DNA from: Akkermansia muciniphila
GTDB lineage: Bacteria; Verrucomicrobiota; Verrucomicrobiia; Limisphaerales; UBA9464
Direction of reading: 5' to 3'
NCBI GenBank assembly: GCA_945883815.1
Contig: CAMCYJ010000011.1
Location: 1-64,000, forward strand
DNA length: 64,000 nucleotides
Part shown: positions 38,873 through 48,868 of the stretch, piece by piece
Layout: the number at the start of each line of letters is the position of its first letter
Numbering within the stretch: position 1 is the stretch's first letter
Program-made: the position numbers and the translations under genes
Notes under the pieces: model-generated
What the model was told of the DNA's origin: nothing
Databases searched by the model: none
Seen by the model: only the letters and a program-made list of their open reading frames with translations

Positions 38873-41788
38873 ATGCCCGTTCGCATTTACGAGATCGCCA
38901 AGAAGCTGAACCTTGAGAGCAAGTTTGTGCTCAACAAGGCGAAGGACCTGGGCATAGCCGCAGCCAAGGTCCCGTCGAGTACCCTCGACAAGATCACCGC
39001 CGAGTTCCTGGAGGAGCAGTTGGCCCCATTGGCTAAGCCGCTAGAGCCGTCCAAGCCAGTCGAGTTCACCCCCGTCACCATCATCCATGCGCCCGTGGCG
39101 CCGGCTCCGGAGGTCCCGGCGGCGGCCCCCGAACCCGAACCGATCCCGGAGCCAATGGTCGCTCCGGTAGTGGCTCGAATGCACGAGCCCGTGGCCGAAA
39201 AGCCTGCTGAATCGTTTGAGGCTTCCAAAGTGGATTTCAAAGCAGAGACGCCTCCGGCACCCGCCGCTCCAGTCCTGACTCACGCTCCCGAGATCGTCGA
39301 GTCCACGGTAGTTGCATCGCTTTCGGAGCCGTCGCCTGCACCAGAGACTCCTCTTCCCTCGGTGGTGCCGCCGGTTGTCACTGAAACCCGCTCGATTCCG
39401 GTCGCCGAGGTTCATCCGGAGCCCTCAAAACCGGCGGCCCCGTCGGCGGCCAAACCCTCCGCGCATGTCGCCGCCGCCCATGTCGCCGGCCAGACCCCTC
39501 CGCCCGAGAGCTCCGCTTCGGCCCCGGCCCCCGTCTACGACCTGAATGCAGGTTCTGCACCAGCTGCGCCGGGCGCACCGGCTGTACCGGCTACACCGGG
39601 CGCACCAACTCCACCGGCTGCACCGGCTGCACCGGGCCCTGTCCGGACCGGTCAGTTGGTTGGCCGAATTGATTTGAGTCAGTTCGGTTATGGTGGTCGC
39701 ACGACCCGAGGTGTCAGCACGCCTCCGCCTCCCGTCCGCCCGGCGCCCCCGGTGGCCCGGGATGATCGCCGTGGTCCCCCCCCTCCTCAGGCAGGACGCC
39801 CTGGCGGACCGCCTTTCCAAGGATCGCCTTATCAGGGTTCTTCGTATCAGGGTAATCGGCCGGGACAGTCCCAACGCCCTGGTCAGTTCGGACGTCCCGG
39901 TCAGATGGGTGGACGTCCGGGTGTCGCTGCAGGTCCCGGTCCCCGTCCAGTCCCCGCAGCGTCGCGTCCCCAGTTTGCCGCCGACGCTCCAATCATTGTC
40001 ATGCGGCCGCCCATCGTGGTGCGGGAGTTGGCCGAGCAGATGGGCAAGAAGCCCTTCCAGATCATTGGCGACCTCATGCAAATGGGGGTGTTCGCCACGG
40101 TCACCCAGACCATCGACGCCGAGGCTGCGGTGAAGATCTGCGCGAAGCACGGCATTCGGTTCGAGACCGAGAAGCGCGACAAGTCGGCCCACTCCGTCAA
40201 CGTCCCCAAGGAGGAGAAGCTCGAGCTCGACAGCGAGGATAAGCCTCACACGCTGAAGGCACGGCCTCCAGTGATCACCATCATGGGTCACGTCGACCAC
40301 GGCAAGACCTCGCTCCTCGACGTCATCCGCAAGGCGAATGTCGCTTCGGGCGAAGCCGGTGGCATCACCCAGCACATCGGTGCCTACTCCATCCAGTACC
40401 CCCATCCCAACACGGGCAAGCTGGAGAGCCTCACTTTCCTCGATACTCCGGGTCATGCTGCCTTCTCGGCGATGCGCGCCCGCGGTGCCAATGTGACCGA
40501 CATCGTCGTTCTGGTCGTGGCGGCCAACGACGGTGTGATGCCTCAGACCTTGGAAGCTTTGGCGCACGCCAAGGCAGCCAAGGTTCCGATCATTGTGGCG
40601 GTCAATAAGTGCGACCACCCCAACTCCAATCCCATGAAGGTGCGTCAGCAACTTCAGGACAAGGGTTTGGTGCCGGACGATTGGGGTGGCGATACCCTGT
40701 TCGTGGAGTGCTCCGCGATCACCAAGAAGGGAATCGACACTCTTATCGATTCCATCCTGCTTCAGGCCGAGTTGCTCGAACTCAAGGCCAATCCGGACCG
40801 CAACGCCAAGGGCAATGTGATCGAGTCGGGTGTCGAGGCGGGAGGTTCCGTGGCCACGGTCTTGGTCCGCAAGGGTACCCTGCGCATCGGTGACGTGATC
40901 ATTTGCGGTGAGCACTACGGCAAGGTGCGCGCCATGATGAACGAAGAAGGACTCCGCCTGAAGGAGGCCACTCCGTCGGTGGCGGTACGCGTGCTGGGCC
41001 TCAACGGTGTGCCGGATGCGGGGTCCGAGTTCAGTGCGGTGGAGAACGAGCGGGCCGCCCGCGATCTTGCCGAGGAGCGTTCCGACGCCCGGCGGAAGTC
41101 CGAGATGGACGGCGATCGTCGCAAGACCCGCGCCTCATTGTCCGACTTGTTCGGCCGCATCGGCGACCTGACGGCCAAGGTGCTCAAGGTCATCGTCAAG
41201 GCCGACACTCAGGGATCGGTGGAGGCAATTGTTGGGGCTCTCCGCGAGATCAAGTCCCAGAAGGTCTCGCTCGAGGTCGTGCACAGCGCGGTTGGAGCCA
41301 TCAATGTCTCGGACGTCAACCTGGCTCGGGGCTCCAAAGCCGTCATTCTGGCTTTCCACACCCGCGTCGACAACAACGCCGCCGAGGAAGCCAAGCATCA
41401 TGCCGTCGAAATTCGTCTCTACGCGATCATCTATGAGTTGATCGACCAGGTGAAGGAAGCCATGGCCGGTCTGCTCGACCCGCTCCTGAAGGATGTCATC
41501 GTCGGACAGGCCGAGGTTCGAAAGATATTCGACCTTTCCAAGGGTGGCCGGGTAGCCGGTTGTGCCGTCACCACCGGCCGTCTGGTCCGTGGCAAGATGC
41601 GTCTTCGCCGCCGGGGCAACTTGGTGTACGAAGGTGTTTCACTGACCCTCAAGCGCTTTCAAGACGAAGCGAATGAAGTTCGCTCGGGCATGGAGTGCGG
41701 TGTTCGCCTGGAAGGCTTCGATGACTATCAAGAGGGTGATATCATTGAGTGTTATTCCGTGGAGAAGATCGCCGCCAAACTTGAATAA
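38873..41788 (+). CDS. infB: Translation initiation factor IF-2
   Basis: A 971-residue IF-2. ATG 38873 gives [20 protein letters not shown], the IF2_N domain; a second IF2_N-like block lies just before the GTPase ([24 protein letters not shown]). Between them is a long Pro/Ala-rich and then Gly/Arg/Gln-rich linker (about residues 60-370). The GTPase has G1 GHVDHGKTS at about residue 472, DTPGH near 524 and NKCD near 577. Domains II-IV follow ([48 protein letters not shown]). It delivers fMet-tRNA to the ribosome. It is followed by rbfA after 12 nt. Confidence 0.98.
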   Translation: MPVRIYEIAKKLNLESKFVLNKAKDLGIAAAKVPSSTLDKITAEFLEEQLAPLAKPLEPSKPVEFTPVTIIHAPVAPAPEVPAAAPEPEPIPEPMVAPVVARMHEPVAEKPAESFEASKVDFKAETPPAPAAPVLTHAPEIVESTVVASLSEPSPAPETPLPSVVPPVVTETRSIPVAEVHPEPSKPAAPSAAKPSAHVAAAHVAGQTPPPESSASAPAPVYDLNAGSAPAAPGAPAVPATPGAPTPPAAPAAPGPVRTGQLVGRIDLSQFGYGGRTTRGVSTPPPPVRPAPPVARDDRRGPPPPQAGRPGGPPFQGSPYQGSSYQGNRPGQSQRPGQFGRPGQMGGRPGVAAGPGPRPVPAASRPQFAADAPIIVMRPPIVVRELAEQMGKKPFQIIGDLMQMGVFATVTQTIDAEAAVKICAKHGIRFETEKRDKSAHSVNVPKEEKLELDSEDKPHTLKARPPVITIMGHVDHGKTSLLDVIRKANVASGEAGGITQHIGAYSIQYPHPNTGKLESLTFLDTPGHAAFSAMRARGANVTDIVVLVVAANDGVMPQTLEALAHAKAAKVPIIVAVNKCDHPNSNPMKVRQQLQDKGLVPDDWGGDTLFVECSAITKKGIDTLIDSILLQAELLELKANPDRNAKGNVIESGVEAGGSVATVLVRKGTLRIGDVIICGEHYGKVRAMMNEEGLRLKEATPSVAVRVLGLNGVPDAGSEFSAVENERAARDLAEERSDARRKSEMDGDRRKTRASLSDLFGRIGDLTAKVLKVIVKADTQGSVEAIVGALREIKSQKVSLEVVHSAVGAINVSDVNLARGSKAVILAFHTRVDNNAAEEAKHHAVEIRLYAIIYELIDQVKEAMAGLLDPLLKDVIVGQAEVRKIFDLSKGGRVAGCAVTTGRLVRGKMRLRRRGNLVYEGVSLTLKRFQDEANEVRSGMECGVRLEGFDDYQEGDIIECYSVEKIAAKLE

Positions 41789-41800
41789 CGCATTCCTGCC

Positions 41801-42181
41801 GTGTCTTCCCATCTCCCTCCGGCCCCGAGCCGGCGTATCCAGCGGGTGACCGAGCTTCTCAGGCGGGAAGTCAGCGAACTGTTGCGCCGTGAGTTGAATG
41901 TCGAGGAGGTGGGTTTGCTCTCGGTGAACGAGGTCAAGGTGGCTCCAGACCTCAAGTCGGCCACCGTGTTCGTCGGATTTGTGGGCAACCGTAACCAAAG
42001 GTCTGCCGCGCCCGAGAAGCTGGCGCAACGGGCCAAGCATATCCAGATGATGCTCGGTTCCCAGTTGAGCATGAAGTGGACTCCGGTCCTCAACTTCCTC
42101 CTCGATGAATCCGTTGAGAAGGGCAATCGAGTGATCGCCATTCTTGAAGGTCTCGAGAAAGATAAGCCTCCTGGTGCCTGA
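41801..42181 (+). CDS. rbfA: Ribosome-binding factor A
   Basis: A 126-residue RbfA from a GTG at 41801, needed for 16S processing and cold-adaptation of 30S subunits. Recognisable are RIQRVTELLRREVSELLRREL, VGLLSVNEVKVAPDLKSATVFVGFVG, and the closing WTPVLNFLLDESVEKGNRV of the KH-like fold. It starts 12 nt after infB, so it is cotranscribed, and overlaps nothing. Confidence 0.95.
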   Translation: MSSHLPPAPSRRIQRVTELLRREVSELLRRELNVEEVGLLSVNEVKVAPDLKSATVFVGFVGNRNQRSAAPEKLAQRAKHIQMMLGSQLSMKWTPVLNFLLDESVEKGNRVIAILEGLEKDKPPGA

Positions 42182-42212
42182 GGCACCCGCGGGCACCACC
42201 TTTCCCCGAGCC

Positions 42213-43202
42213 ATGCCTTCCTCTGAAATGCCCAAGGCGGTGGAGAACATCCTGGCCGCGATCGATGCGGCCGAGTCCATCCTCGTGGTCGGTCATATCC
42301 GGCCGGATGGCGACTGCATCGGCAGTCAGGTGGGGTTGGCCATGGCGCTGGAAGGGGCCGGCAAAGAGGTCACGGTTTGGAATCAGGATCCGGTTCCCGA
42401 CAAGCTGCGGTTTCTCGATCCGGACAAGCGGGTCCGTAAACCCTGTGCTGGCCGTCAATTTGATTTGGTGATCGCCACCGACTGCGCGGCTCTCGATCGC
42501 ATGGGCCGGATCGCTGATTTCCTCGCGGAGGACGTCACGTTGGTCAACATCGACCACCACGCTTCCAACACCCGCTACGGCAAGCTCAATTGGGTTTCGC
42601 CGCGGGAACCGAGCACAGGCGAATTGATTTTCGACCTCTGCAAGTGGGCCGGTTGGAAGGTGACGCAGCCGATGGCGGATTGTCTGTTCACCGCGGTCAG
42701 CACCGATACGGGCAGCTTCCAGTACCCGAGCACCACTCCGGACACCCTGCGTACAGCCGCCGAGTTGGTGGAACGCGGAGCAGGTTTGGGTCGCATTTGT
42801 CAGGAGGTCTACCAGAGCTACCCCATGACGCGAGTTCGCCTGCTGCGTCACGTCTACACGCATTTCCGGCTTTCGGATGGCGGTCAGACGGCCTATTTCT
42901 GGCTGAAAAAGCGGGACTATGCCCGAGCTGGAGCGTCCACCGAAGAAAGCGAAGGCCTCATTGATCATATCCGGGCCATCGATGGTGTGGTGGTTGCCAT
43001 GGTCTTCGAGGAAGTGAGCGAAGAAGTGACCCGGGTGAGTTGGCGTTCCAAGTCGGCCCGCGTCGATGTGGCTGCCATTGCCCAACGATTCGGTGGTGGC
43101 GGACACAAGGCGGCGGCGGGTGCTCGCATCGAGGGGCGGCCCTTGGGGGTTCAGAGGCGGGTCCTCAATGAGGTCCGCAAATCCCTCAAGGCTTCGGCCT
43201 GA
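42213..43202 (+). CDS. nrnA: DHH/DHHA1 phosphoesterase, NrnA-like
   Basis: A 329-residue protein from ATG 42213 (MPSSEMPKAVENILAAI). Motifs are the metal-binding GHIRPDGDCIGSQ, ATDCAALDRMG, the DHHASN box and the DHHA1 GGGGHKAAAG near the C-terminus. NrnA degrades nanoRNAs (2-5 nt) and pAp. In many bacteria nrnA sits between rbfA and truB, as here. Confidence 0.95.
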   Translation: MPSSEMPKAVENILAAIDAAESILVVGHIRPDGDCIGSQVGLAMALEGAGKEVTVWNQDPVPDKLRFLDPDKRVRKPCAGRQFDLVIATDCAALDRMGRIADFLAEDVTLVNIDHHASNTRYGKLNWVSPREPSTGELIFDLCKWAGWKVTQPMADCLFTAVSTDTGSFQYPSTTPDTLRTAAELVERGAGLGRICQEVYQSYPMTRVRLLRHVYTHFRLSDGGQTAYFWLKKRDYARAGASTEESEGLIDHIRAIDGVVVAMVFEEVSEEVTRVSWRSKSARVDVAAIAQRFGGGGHKAAAGARIEGRPLGVQRRVLNEVRKSLKASA

Positions 43203-43267
43203 GCGAGGGTTGCCGCGTAAAGATCGTCGCCTGAGCGCATTCTTCCGTCCTGATTTTCAAGTTTCCG

Positions 43268-43990
43268 ATGGCCATACCTACTCTCTCGCCCCTCGATGGG
43301 GCTCTGTTGGTCGACAAGCCTGCGACATGGACTTCCCATGACGTGGTCGCCAAATTGCGCAACCACTTCCGCCTGCCCAAGGTGGGTCACTGTGGAACGC
43401 TCGATCCGATGGCCACGGGCCTGCTCATTCTGGTGCTGGGCAAGGCGACCAAGTATTCGGAGCGCCTGATGTCTTCGGACAAGGTGTACGAGGGCGTCAT
43501 GCGGTTGGGTGAAACAACCGATTCCTACGACGCCGACGGAGAACTGGTGGACTCCATGCCGGTGCCCCCGCTGTCGTTGAACGATTTGAACGAAGCGGCG
43601 GTGGCCTTCACCGGAGACATCCTTCAAACCCCGCCCATGGTCAGTGCGGTCAAGATCGGTGGTACGCCGCTTTACAAGTTGGCCCGCAAGGGACAAGAGG
43701 TCGCCCGCGTGCCTCGACCCATCCATGTGTACACCTATCGGTTCGACGACTACGAAGAACCGTTTGCGTATTTCCGGGTGAGCTGCACCAAGGGGACTTA
43801 TATCCGCAGCCTGGCCCATGATCTCGGTCAGAAGCTCGGTTGCGGAGCCCACCTCACTCGGTTGCGCCGCGTCACCAGCGGTCGCTTCGATGTGGCCGAT
43901 GCCGCGCCGCTTTCGGAAATCCTGCAGTGGGATTTGCCCATGCTCGAAAAGCGCGTCATCCCCTTCCTGAAGCTCAAATCCTACGAGTAG
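43268..43990 (+). CDS. truB: tRNA pseudouridine(55) synthase
   Basis: A 240-residue TruB from ATG 43268. It has GALLVDKPATWTSHDVV, the catalytic Asp46 in KVGHCGTLDPMATGLL, and GTYIRSLAHDLGQKLGCGAHLTRLRR. It lacks the extra C-terminal PUA part of longer forms, which is common. It makes psi55 in the T loop of tRNAs. Confidence 0.97.
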   Translation: MAIPTLSPLDGALLVDKPATWTSHDVVAKLRNHFRLPKVGHCGTLDPMATGLLILVLGKATKYSERLMSSDKVYEGVMRLGETTDSYDADGELVDSMPVPPLSLNDLNEAAVAFTGDILQTPPMVSAVKIGGTPLYKLARKGQEVARVPRPIHVYTYRFDDYEEPFAYFRVSCTKGTYIRSLAHDLGQKLGCGAHLTRLRRVTSGRFDVADAAPLSEILQWDLPMLEKRVIPFLKLKSYE

Positions 43991-44030
43991 GCTTGCAGCC
44001 GTAGGGGTGGCTCCAGAATCCTCTGAGGCC

Positions 44031-46403
44031 ATGCCCTCCGATGGTTCCTCAGCTCCCGTGGAAACCCGCGCCGCTCCGGATTCCCGGCGGCTCTGGCTCT
44101 TCCGCGGATTGGCCATTTTGGCGCCGGTGCTGGCGTTGTTGGGTGCCGAACTGGCGTTGAGGGCTCTGGGACATTACCGGCCCACCGCCTTTTGGTTGGA
44201 CGCGGGTGAGGGAATGCTCCGGGCCAATCCGGCTTTTGGTGCTCCGTATGTCGGAGAGACTCTGGCGCGAATGCCCCGGCCGCTGAAGATCCGTGAGAAG
44301 AAGGAAACAGGAACGCTGCGGGTGCTGATCTTGGGTGAATCCGCGGCCTTGGGGGATCCCGAACCGGGATTCGGCATGCCGCGTTTTCTCCAGGCGCAAT
44401 TGGAGTCGCAATTTCCGGGGCGCAAGGTCGAGGTTCTCAACGCGGCGATCACGGCCTTGAATTCCCATGCGCTGCGCCGCATTGCTGCGGATTCCGCGCG
44501 GTTGGGAGCCGACGTGTGGGTGGTTTATCCCGGCAACAACGAGGTTCACGGCCCTTTTGGTCCGGCGAGCAATCCCCTGGGAAAGGCTCCTTCACTGGCC
44601 GTGGTTCGCGCCGGGTTGATGCTGCGCAGCACGGCTTTGGGTCAGTGGGTTTTCCGGATCCAGGAGGGGCAGGGCGACGGCATGTCGCTGGCTCCCCGCT
44701 GGGCCGGGCTCGAAACTTTTTCCAAGAATCACATCGCCGCCGATGACCCGCGTTTGGAAGCCGTGCGTGAGGCATACCGACGCAACCTGACCGACTTGGT
44801 GCGCTTCGGTGTTGAGTCCGGGGCGCAGGTGCTGCTGGGAACCATGGCCGTGAACCTCCCGGATTGTCCGCCGTTCGGGTCCGTTCCCATCGAGGGTTCA
44901 GGTGCTTTGCTCAACGACTGGAAAGCCTTGTCGGACCGTGCCCGCTCTCAGGATGCGGCCGGTGACTGGGCTGGAGCGGTCGAAAGCTGGAGCAAGGCTG
45001 TGGCACTAGTGCCGCGCCATGCGGAGAGTCGTTTCCAATTGGGGTTGGCGCGACTCAACGCCGGGGACATGGCTCGAGGAACCGCCGATCTCGAGGCGGC
45101 CCGCGATCTGGACACGCTGCGGTTTCGTGCCGATTCCCGCATCGTGGCCATCACCCGTGAGGTGGCGGCCGCGGCGGCTTCGACTCAGGTGCTGCTGGTG
45201 GATGCGGCAGCCCAACTCAAAGGGGAGGATGCGCAACGCCCTCCGGGTGCGGACCTCTTCTTCGAGCACGTCCACTTGAGGCCCGAAGGCAATGATCGGT
45301 TGGCCCGTTTGTTCACCCAGGCCTTGGTGGGGCGGTTGCCCGAACCTGGCGCTGCAAAGCCCCCGGTTGTGGCCACTGAGGCATTGTGCCGCACGCGTCT
45401 GGGTTGGAATCCGCATGCCGAGGTTCGCTTGTGGACGCAAATCCGGTCGTTGTGCCAGAAGCCGCCGTTTTCGCTGCAAAGCCACCGGGAAGCGCGAGAC
45501 CGATTCTTGGACGACCGGTTGGCCGAGGCCAATGGTGGAGCCCGAAAAGTGGGTTTGGGTGCATCCATTCAGGGAGTCGAGGTCGTATTGACGAAGCATC
45601 CCAGCGATTGGCAACTGGCCGAACAGTCGGCCCGGCTTCTGCGTCAGGGGCGACGTTGGACCAATGCGGTTGAGGCCTGGAATCGGGTCGTCGAGGGGGC
45701 TCCGGATCATGTGGTGGCCTGGCATTTCCTCGGCGAGGCCCAGGCTCAAATGGGTGCTCGCAGCGCGGCGGTCGAATCCCAGTCGCGCGCCTTGGCGCTG
45801 CGTCCGGATTTTGTCGAGGCAGCTTTGGCGCTGGGGCAGTTGTACGGCGAATTGGGTCGGTTCCCGGAGTCGATCGCGGTCTTCGACCAAAGCCTTAAAC
45901 GGGATCCGAAGAATTTGGAGGCGCTCATCAACAAGGCGGTGACGCTGGAAGCCATGGGTCGTCGGAATGAATCGGTGCCCTTGCTGTCGCGGGCCATGAC
46001 CGAGCATCCCCAGTCGACACTGCCATGCGTCCGATTGGGCGAATTGCTGTCGAGCCGCAAAGAATACCCCGCGGCCGTTGCGGCCTTTGAAGAAGCCGTT
46101 CGTCGTGAGCCTTCCAATCTGGTGATTTTGCAGCGATTGGCCGGAGAACTGGGGCGGGCCGATCGCCCGGCTCAGGCCGAGACTGTCCTGCGCCGTGCCG
46201 CTCAGTTGGATCCCTTGAATGCGTCGGTTCGCACGGATCTGGGCGTGGCCTTGGCTCGGCAGACTCGTTTCGCCGATGCCATCGTGGAGTTCGAGTCGGC
46301 CTTGCGCGCGCAACCGGGCAATGCCTCGGCTCGGACTTATTTGGAGCGGGCCCGCAGTATGCTTTCCACCGCACCGCAACCTTCCAACACCCGCAAACGC
46401 TGA
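44031..46403 (+). CDS. Membrane-anchored SGNH-like hydrolase with TPR repeats
   Basis: About 790 residues if started at ATG 44031, which has a GAGG 3 nt upstream; a GTG at 44007 would add 8. A membrane helix lies at about residues 25-45 (LAILAPVLALLGAELALRA). Then comes an SGNH-like core: GESAALGDPEPGFG in place of GDS, NAAITALNSH, YPGNNEVHG and, near residue 420, FFEHVHLRPEGND with the His. The C-terminal half is TPR-like (FVEAALALGQLYGELGRFPE, SVRTDLGVALARQTRFADAI). SGNH proteins of this type modify glycans or peptides at the membrane. The DUF5989 gene begins on the last base of this stop (TGATG). Confidence 0.8.
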   Translation: MPSDGSSAPVETRAAPDSRRLWLFRGLAILAPVLALLGAELALRALGHYRPTAFWLDAGEGMLRANPAFGAPYVGETLARMPRPLKIREKKETGTLRVLILGESAALGDPEPGFGMPRFLQAQLESQFPGRKVEVLNAAITALNSHALRRIAADSARLGADVWVVYPGNNEVHGPFGPASNPLGKAPSLAVVRAGLMLRSTALGQWVFRIQEGQGDGMSLAPRWAGLETFSKNHIAADDPRLEAVREAYRRNLTDLVRFGVESGAQVLLGTMAVNLPDCPPFGSVPIEGSGALLNDWKALSDRARSQDAAGDWAGAVESWSKAVALVPRHAESRFQLGLARLNAGDMARGTADLEAARDLDTLRFRADSRIVAITREVAAAAASTQVLLVDAAAQLKGEDAQRPPGADLFFEHVHLRPEGNDRLARLFTQALVGRLPEPGAAKPPVVATEALCRTRLGWNPHAEVRLWTQIRSLCQKPPFSLQSHREARDRFLDDRLAEANGGARKVGLGASIQGVEVVLTKHPSDWQLAEQSARLLRQGRRWTNAVEAWNRVVEGAPDHVVAWHFLGEAQAQMGARSAAVESQSRALALRPDFVEAALALGQLYGELGRFPESIAVFDQSLKRDPKNLEALINKAVTLEAMGRRNESVPLLSRAMTEHPQSTLPCVRLGELLSSRKEYPAAVAAFEEAVRREPSNLVILQRLAGELGRADRPAQAETVLRRAAQLDPLNASVRTDLGVALARQTRFADAIVEFESALRAQPGNASARTYLERARSMLSTAPQPSNTRKR

Positions 46404-46555
46404 TGTGGTCCCTCCTTCGAGATTTTGCCCGATTCCTCGGTCGGGAGAAGAAGTGGTGGCTCGCGCCCCTGATCCTGATCCTGCTGTTGATCGGGGCGGT
46501 GGTGGTCTTTTCGTCCAGCTCGGCGGTGGCGCCCTTTTTGTACCCCTTCCTCTGA
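46403..46555 (+). CDS. DUF5989 family small membrane protein
   Basis: A 50-residue protein from ATG 46403, which shares one base with the preceding TGA. Sequence begins MWSLLRDFARFLGREKKWW and is followed by one hydrophobic helix (LAPLILILLLIGAVVVF) and a Ser-rich turn before APFLYPFL. This is the DUF5989 pattern: short, basic-aromatic front, single helix, APF-type end. DUF5989 is commonly found next to carbamoyltransferases and SxtJ-like proteins, as here. It was found by reading the overlap; it is easily missed because of its size. Confidence 0.85.
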   Translation: MWSLLRDFARFLGREKKWWLAPLILILLLIGAVVVFSSSSAVAPFLYPFL

Positions 46556-46576
46556 ACCGCTGACCTACGGCCCACC

Positions 46577-48403
46577 ATGCGATACGTCCTCGGCATCTCG
46601 GGCTTGTACCACGACTCGGCGGCAGCCCTCTTGGGTGATGGACGGATTCTGGCGGCGGTGCAGGAGGAACGGCTCTCGCGTCGCAAGAATGATGCGCGGT
46701 TTCCGGAACGTTCCATTCGATCCTGTCTGGATCAGGCGGGCATCACCGCCGTTGATTTGGAAGCCGTGGCCTTCTACGAGAAACCCATCCTGAAGTTCAG
46801 CCGGACTTTGGAGGTGTTTTTGGGTTGGGCCCCTCGGGGAGGTCGCGCTTTTGCCCGGGCCATTCCGGATTGGTTGGGCGGACGCTTGGACCTTCGTGGA
46901 CGCATCCGATCCGCGCTGCCCGGACTGCGGTCTGAGTGCCCGATCCTCTTCACCACCCATCACGAGGCACATGCGGCCAGTGCCTTCCTTGCATCGCCCT
47001 TTCCCGAGGCGGCCATCTTGACGGTGGATGGCGTCGGAGAATGGGCCACCACCGCCATCGCCCGAGGAATCGGCGCCCAAATTGAGCCCTTGGAGGAGAT
47101 CCATTTCCCTCATTCGCTGGGGCTTTTGTACTCGGCGTTCACCGCCTACTGCGGCTTCCGCGTCAACTCCGGCGAGTACAAGCTCATGGGCCTGGCACCC
47201 TATGGCGAACCGCGCTGGGTGGAGACCCTTTTGGAAGAGGTGATTTCCCTGCATGAGGACGGTTCCTTTCGGCTCAATTTGGAGTATCTGGATCCACTGG
47301 CCGAGGATCACCTGACGAATGCGCGTTTCCACGAACGCTTCGGTGGGCCGCCCCGTCGTCCGGATAAGCCTTTGGAAAAACGCCATCTCGACCTGGCCCG
47401 ATCCATCCAAGGGGTGACCGAACGGGCCCTATTGGGACTGGCCCGACGCGCCCACAAACAAACCGGCTCCGCCCACTTGTGTCTGGCCGGTGGGGTGGCC
47501 CTGAACTGCGTGGCCAATGGTCGGATTTTGCGGGAGGGGCCGTTTCAGAAACTTTGGATTCAGCCCGCCGCCGGTGACGCCGGGGCTGCCCTGGGTGCCG
47601 CCTTGGCGGCCTGGCATGGGCCTTTGGAACGTGGTGGCTTGGCCGCTCCGCGAACCCCGACCGCCTCCGACTCCATGGGCGGGGGATTTCTGGGGCCTGA
47701 AGAATCTCCGGAAGCGGTGGAGGCGTCCTTGAAGCGATTGGATGCGGTCTGGGAACGACTGGATGCGGAGGCGTTGCACGAGCGCGTTGTCGAGGCGTTG
47801 ATCGCCGGCAAGGTGGTGGGATGGGTTCAAGGGCGCATGGAATTTGGTCCGCGCGCGCTGGGACACCGTTCCATTCTGGGGGATCCGCGCAGCCCCGACA
47901 TGCAGTCGCGCATGAACTTGAAGGTGAAGTTCCGCGAATCGTTCCGGCCCTTCGCCCCGGCCGTGCTGGCCGAGCGGTCGGCGGAATTCTTCGGACTCTC
48001 TGGCGAGTCGCCCTACATGCTGTTGGTGGCTCCGGTAGACCATGCCCAACGCATTCCCGTGGCCAGCGAAGCCGAGGGCTTGGATCGTCTGAAGCAGGTG
48101 CGCTCGACGCTGCCGGCGGTGACCCATGTGGACGGATCGGCCCGGGTCCAGACGGTGGATCCGGAGCGCAACCCGCAGTTCCATGCCTTGCTGAAGCGGT
48201 TCGAGGCGAGGACCGGTTGCCCGGTGCTCATCAACACTTCGTTCAATGTGCGGGGGGAACCAGTGGTGGGCTCCGCGGAGGATTCCTACCGGTGCTTCAT
48301 CAATTCCCAAATCGATGTGCTCGCCGTCGGTCCGTGCTATCTGGAACGCGAACGGCAACCGCATGCCGCTTTGCCGCGCAGCTTCGAAGCCATCCCGGAT
48401 TGA
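46577..48403 (+). CDS. Carbamoyltransferase (NodU/TobZ family)
   Basis: A 608-residue protein. The N-terminal Kae1-like part has VLGISGLYHDSAAALLGDGRI, HHEAHAASAFLASPFPEAAILTVDGVGEW and a later LCLAGGVALNCVANGRI; the C-terminal YrdC-like domain has QGRMEFGPRALGHRSILGDPRSP and NTSFNVRGEPVV. Members carbamoylate sugars or antibiotics from carbamoyl phosphate and ATP. The likely target here is a polysaccharide or lipid-linked glycan, based on neighbours DUF5989 and SxtJ, but no glycosyltransferase is adjacent. Confidence 0.92.
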   Translation: MRYVLGISGLYHDSAAALLGDGRILAAVQEERLSRRKNDARFPERSIRSCLDQAGITAVDLEAVAFYEKPILKFSRTLEVFLGWAPRGGRAFARAIPDWLGGRLDLRGRIRSALPGLRSECPILFTTHHEAHAASAFLASPFPEAAILTVDGVGEWATTAIARGIGAQIEPLEEIHFPHSLGLLYSAFTAYCGFRVNSGEYKLMGLAPYGEPRWVETLLEEVISLHEDGSFRLNLEYLDPLAEDHLTNARFHERFGGPPRRPDKPLEKRHLDLARSIQGVTERALLGLARRAHKQTGSAHLCLAGGVALNCVANGRILREGPFQKLWIQPAAGDAGAALGAALAAWHGPLERGGLAAPRTPTASDSMGGGFLGPEESPEAVEASLKRLDAVWERLDAEALHERVVEALIAGKVVGWVQGRMEFGPRALGHRSILGDPRSPDMQSRMNLKVKFRESFRPFAPAVLAERSAEFFGLSGESPYMLLVAPVDHAQRIPVASEAEGLDRLKQVRSTLPAVTHVDGSARVQTVDPERNPQFHALLKRFEARTGCPVLINTSFNVRGEPVVGSAEDSYRCFINSQIDVLAVGPCYLERERQPHAALPRSFEAIPD

Positions 48404-48405
48404 TC

Positions 48406-48795
48406 ATGAGCCGACCCAAAACCGTCAGAAGTCTTCGCGACCGATTTGCCATCGGCGCATCGCTCATTCCTCCGGTGGCTCTACTGATGATCGCCAGTCG
48501 GGCCGGTTGGGTTCCGGGCTCACCTCGGGTTTATCTCGCGGCCATGCCCGTGGTGTTGGGACTGGGCATGTTGTTTCCGACGCTCGCCGAGCCCTGGCAC
48601 CGGAGGTTTTCTCGGATGCGGTCCTGGCTAGGTGGGCGGCTGGTGTTCCTACTGTTGCTGGGAGTGTATGGAGTCGCGGTGGTGCCACTGGCCTTCCTGA
48701 TGCGCCTGTTTGGCAAGCGTCCGCTGGATGTGTCGCGCTCGGGATCGAGTTGGGTTCAATCCAAAGGCTATGGGTCCTTGCGGGATCCATTCTGA
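48406..48795 (+). CDS. SxtJ-like membrane protein
   Basis: A 129-residue protein starting 2 nt after the carbamoyltransferase stop. It has three hydrophobic stretches (IGASLIPPVALLMIAS, YLAAMPVVLGLGMLFP, LVFLLLLGVYGVAVVPLAFLM) and a polar tail ending KGYGSLRDPF. SxtJ proteins lie beside sxtI-type carbamoyltransferases in saxitoxin and polysaccharide loci; their role is unknown. Tight spacing supports one transcript with the three genes before it. Confidence 0.78.
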   Translation: MSRPKTVRSLRDRFAIGASLIPPVALLMIASRAGWVPGSPRVYLAAMPVVLGLGMLFPTLAEPWHRRFSRMRSWLGGRLVFLLLLGVYGVAVVPLAFLMRLFGKRPLDVSRSGSSWVQSKGYGSLRDPF

Positions 48796-48868
48796 ACCGC
48801 CCCTGCGGATCCGCTCTTTCTGAGCCTCGACAGAATCCGATCGGATGTTGAAAGTTTCGACGTCGCCT

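Noticed and set aside
39425-40915. Minus-strand frame of 496 codons inside infB
   Set aside because: Antisense of the IF-2 linker and GTPase; low-complexity product caused by the Pro/Ala-rich coding.
45006-46379. Minus-strand frame of 457 codons in the TPR half of the SGNH gene
   Set aside because: Shadow frame of a TPR-coding region; no domain.
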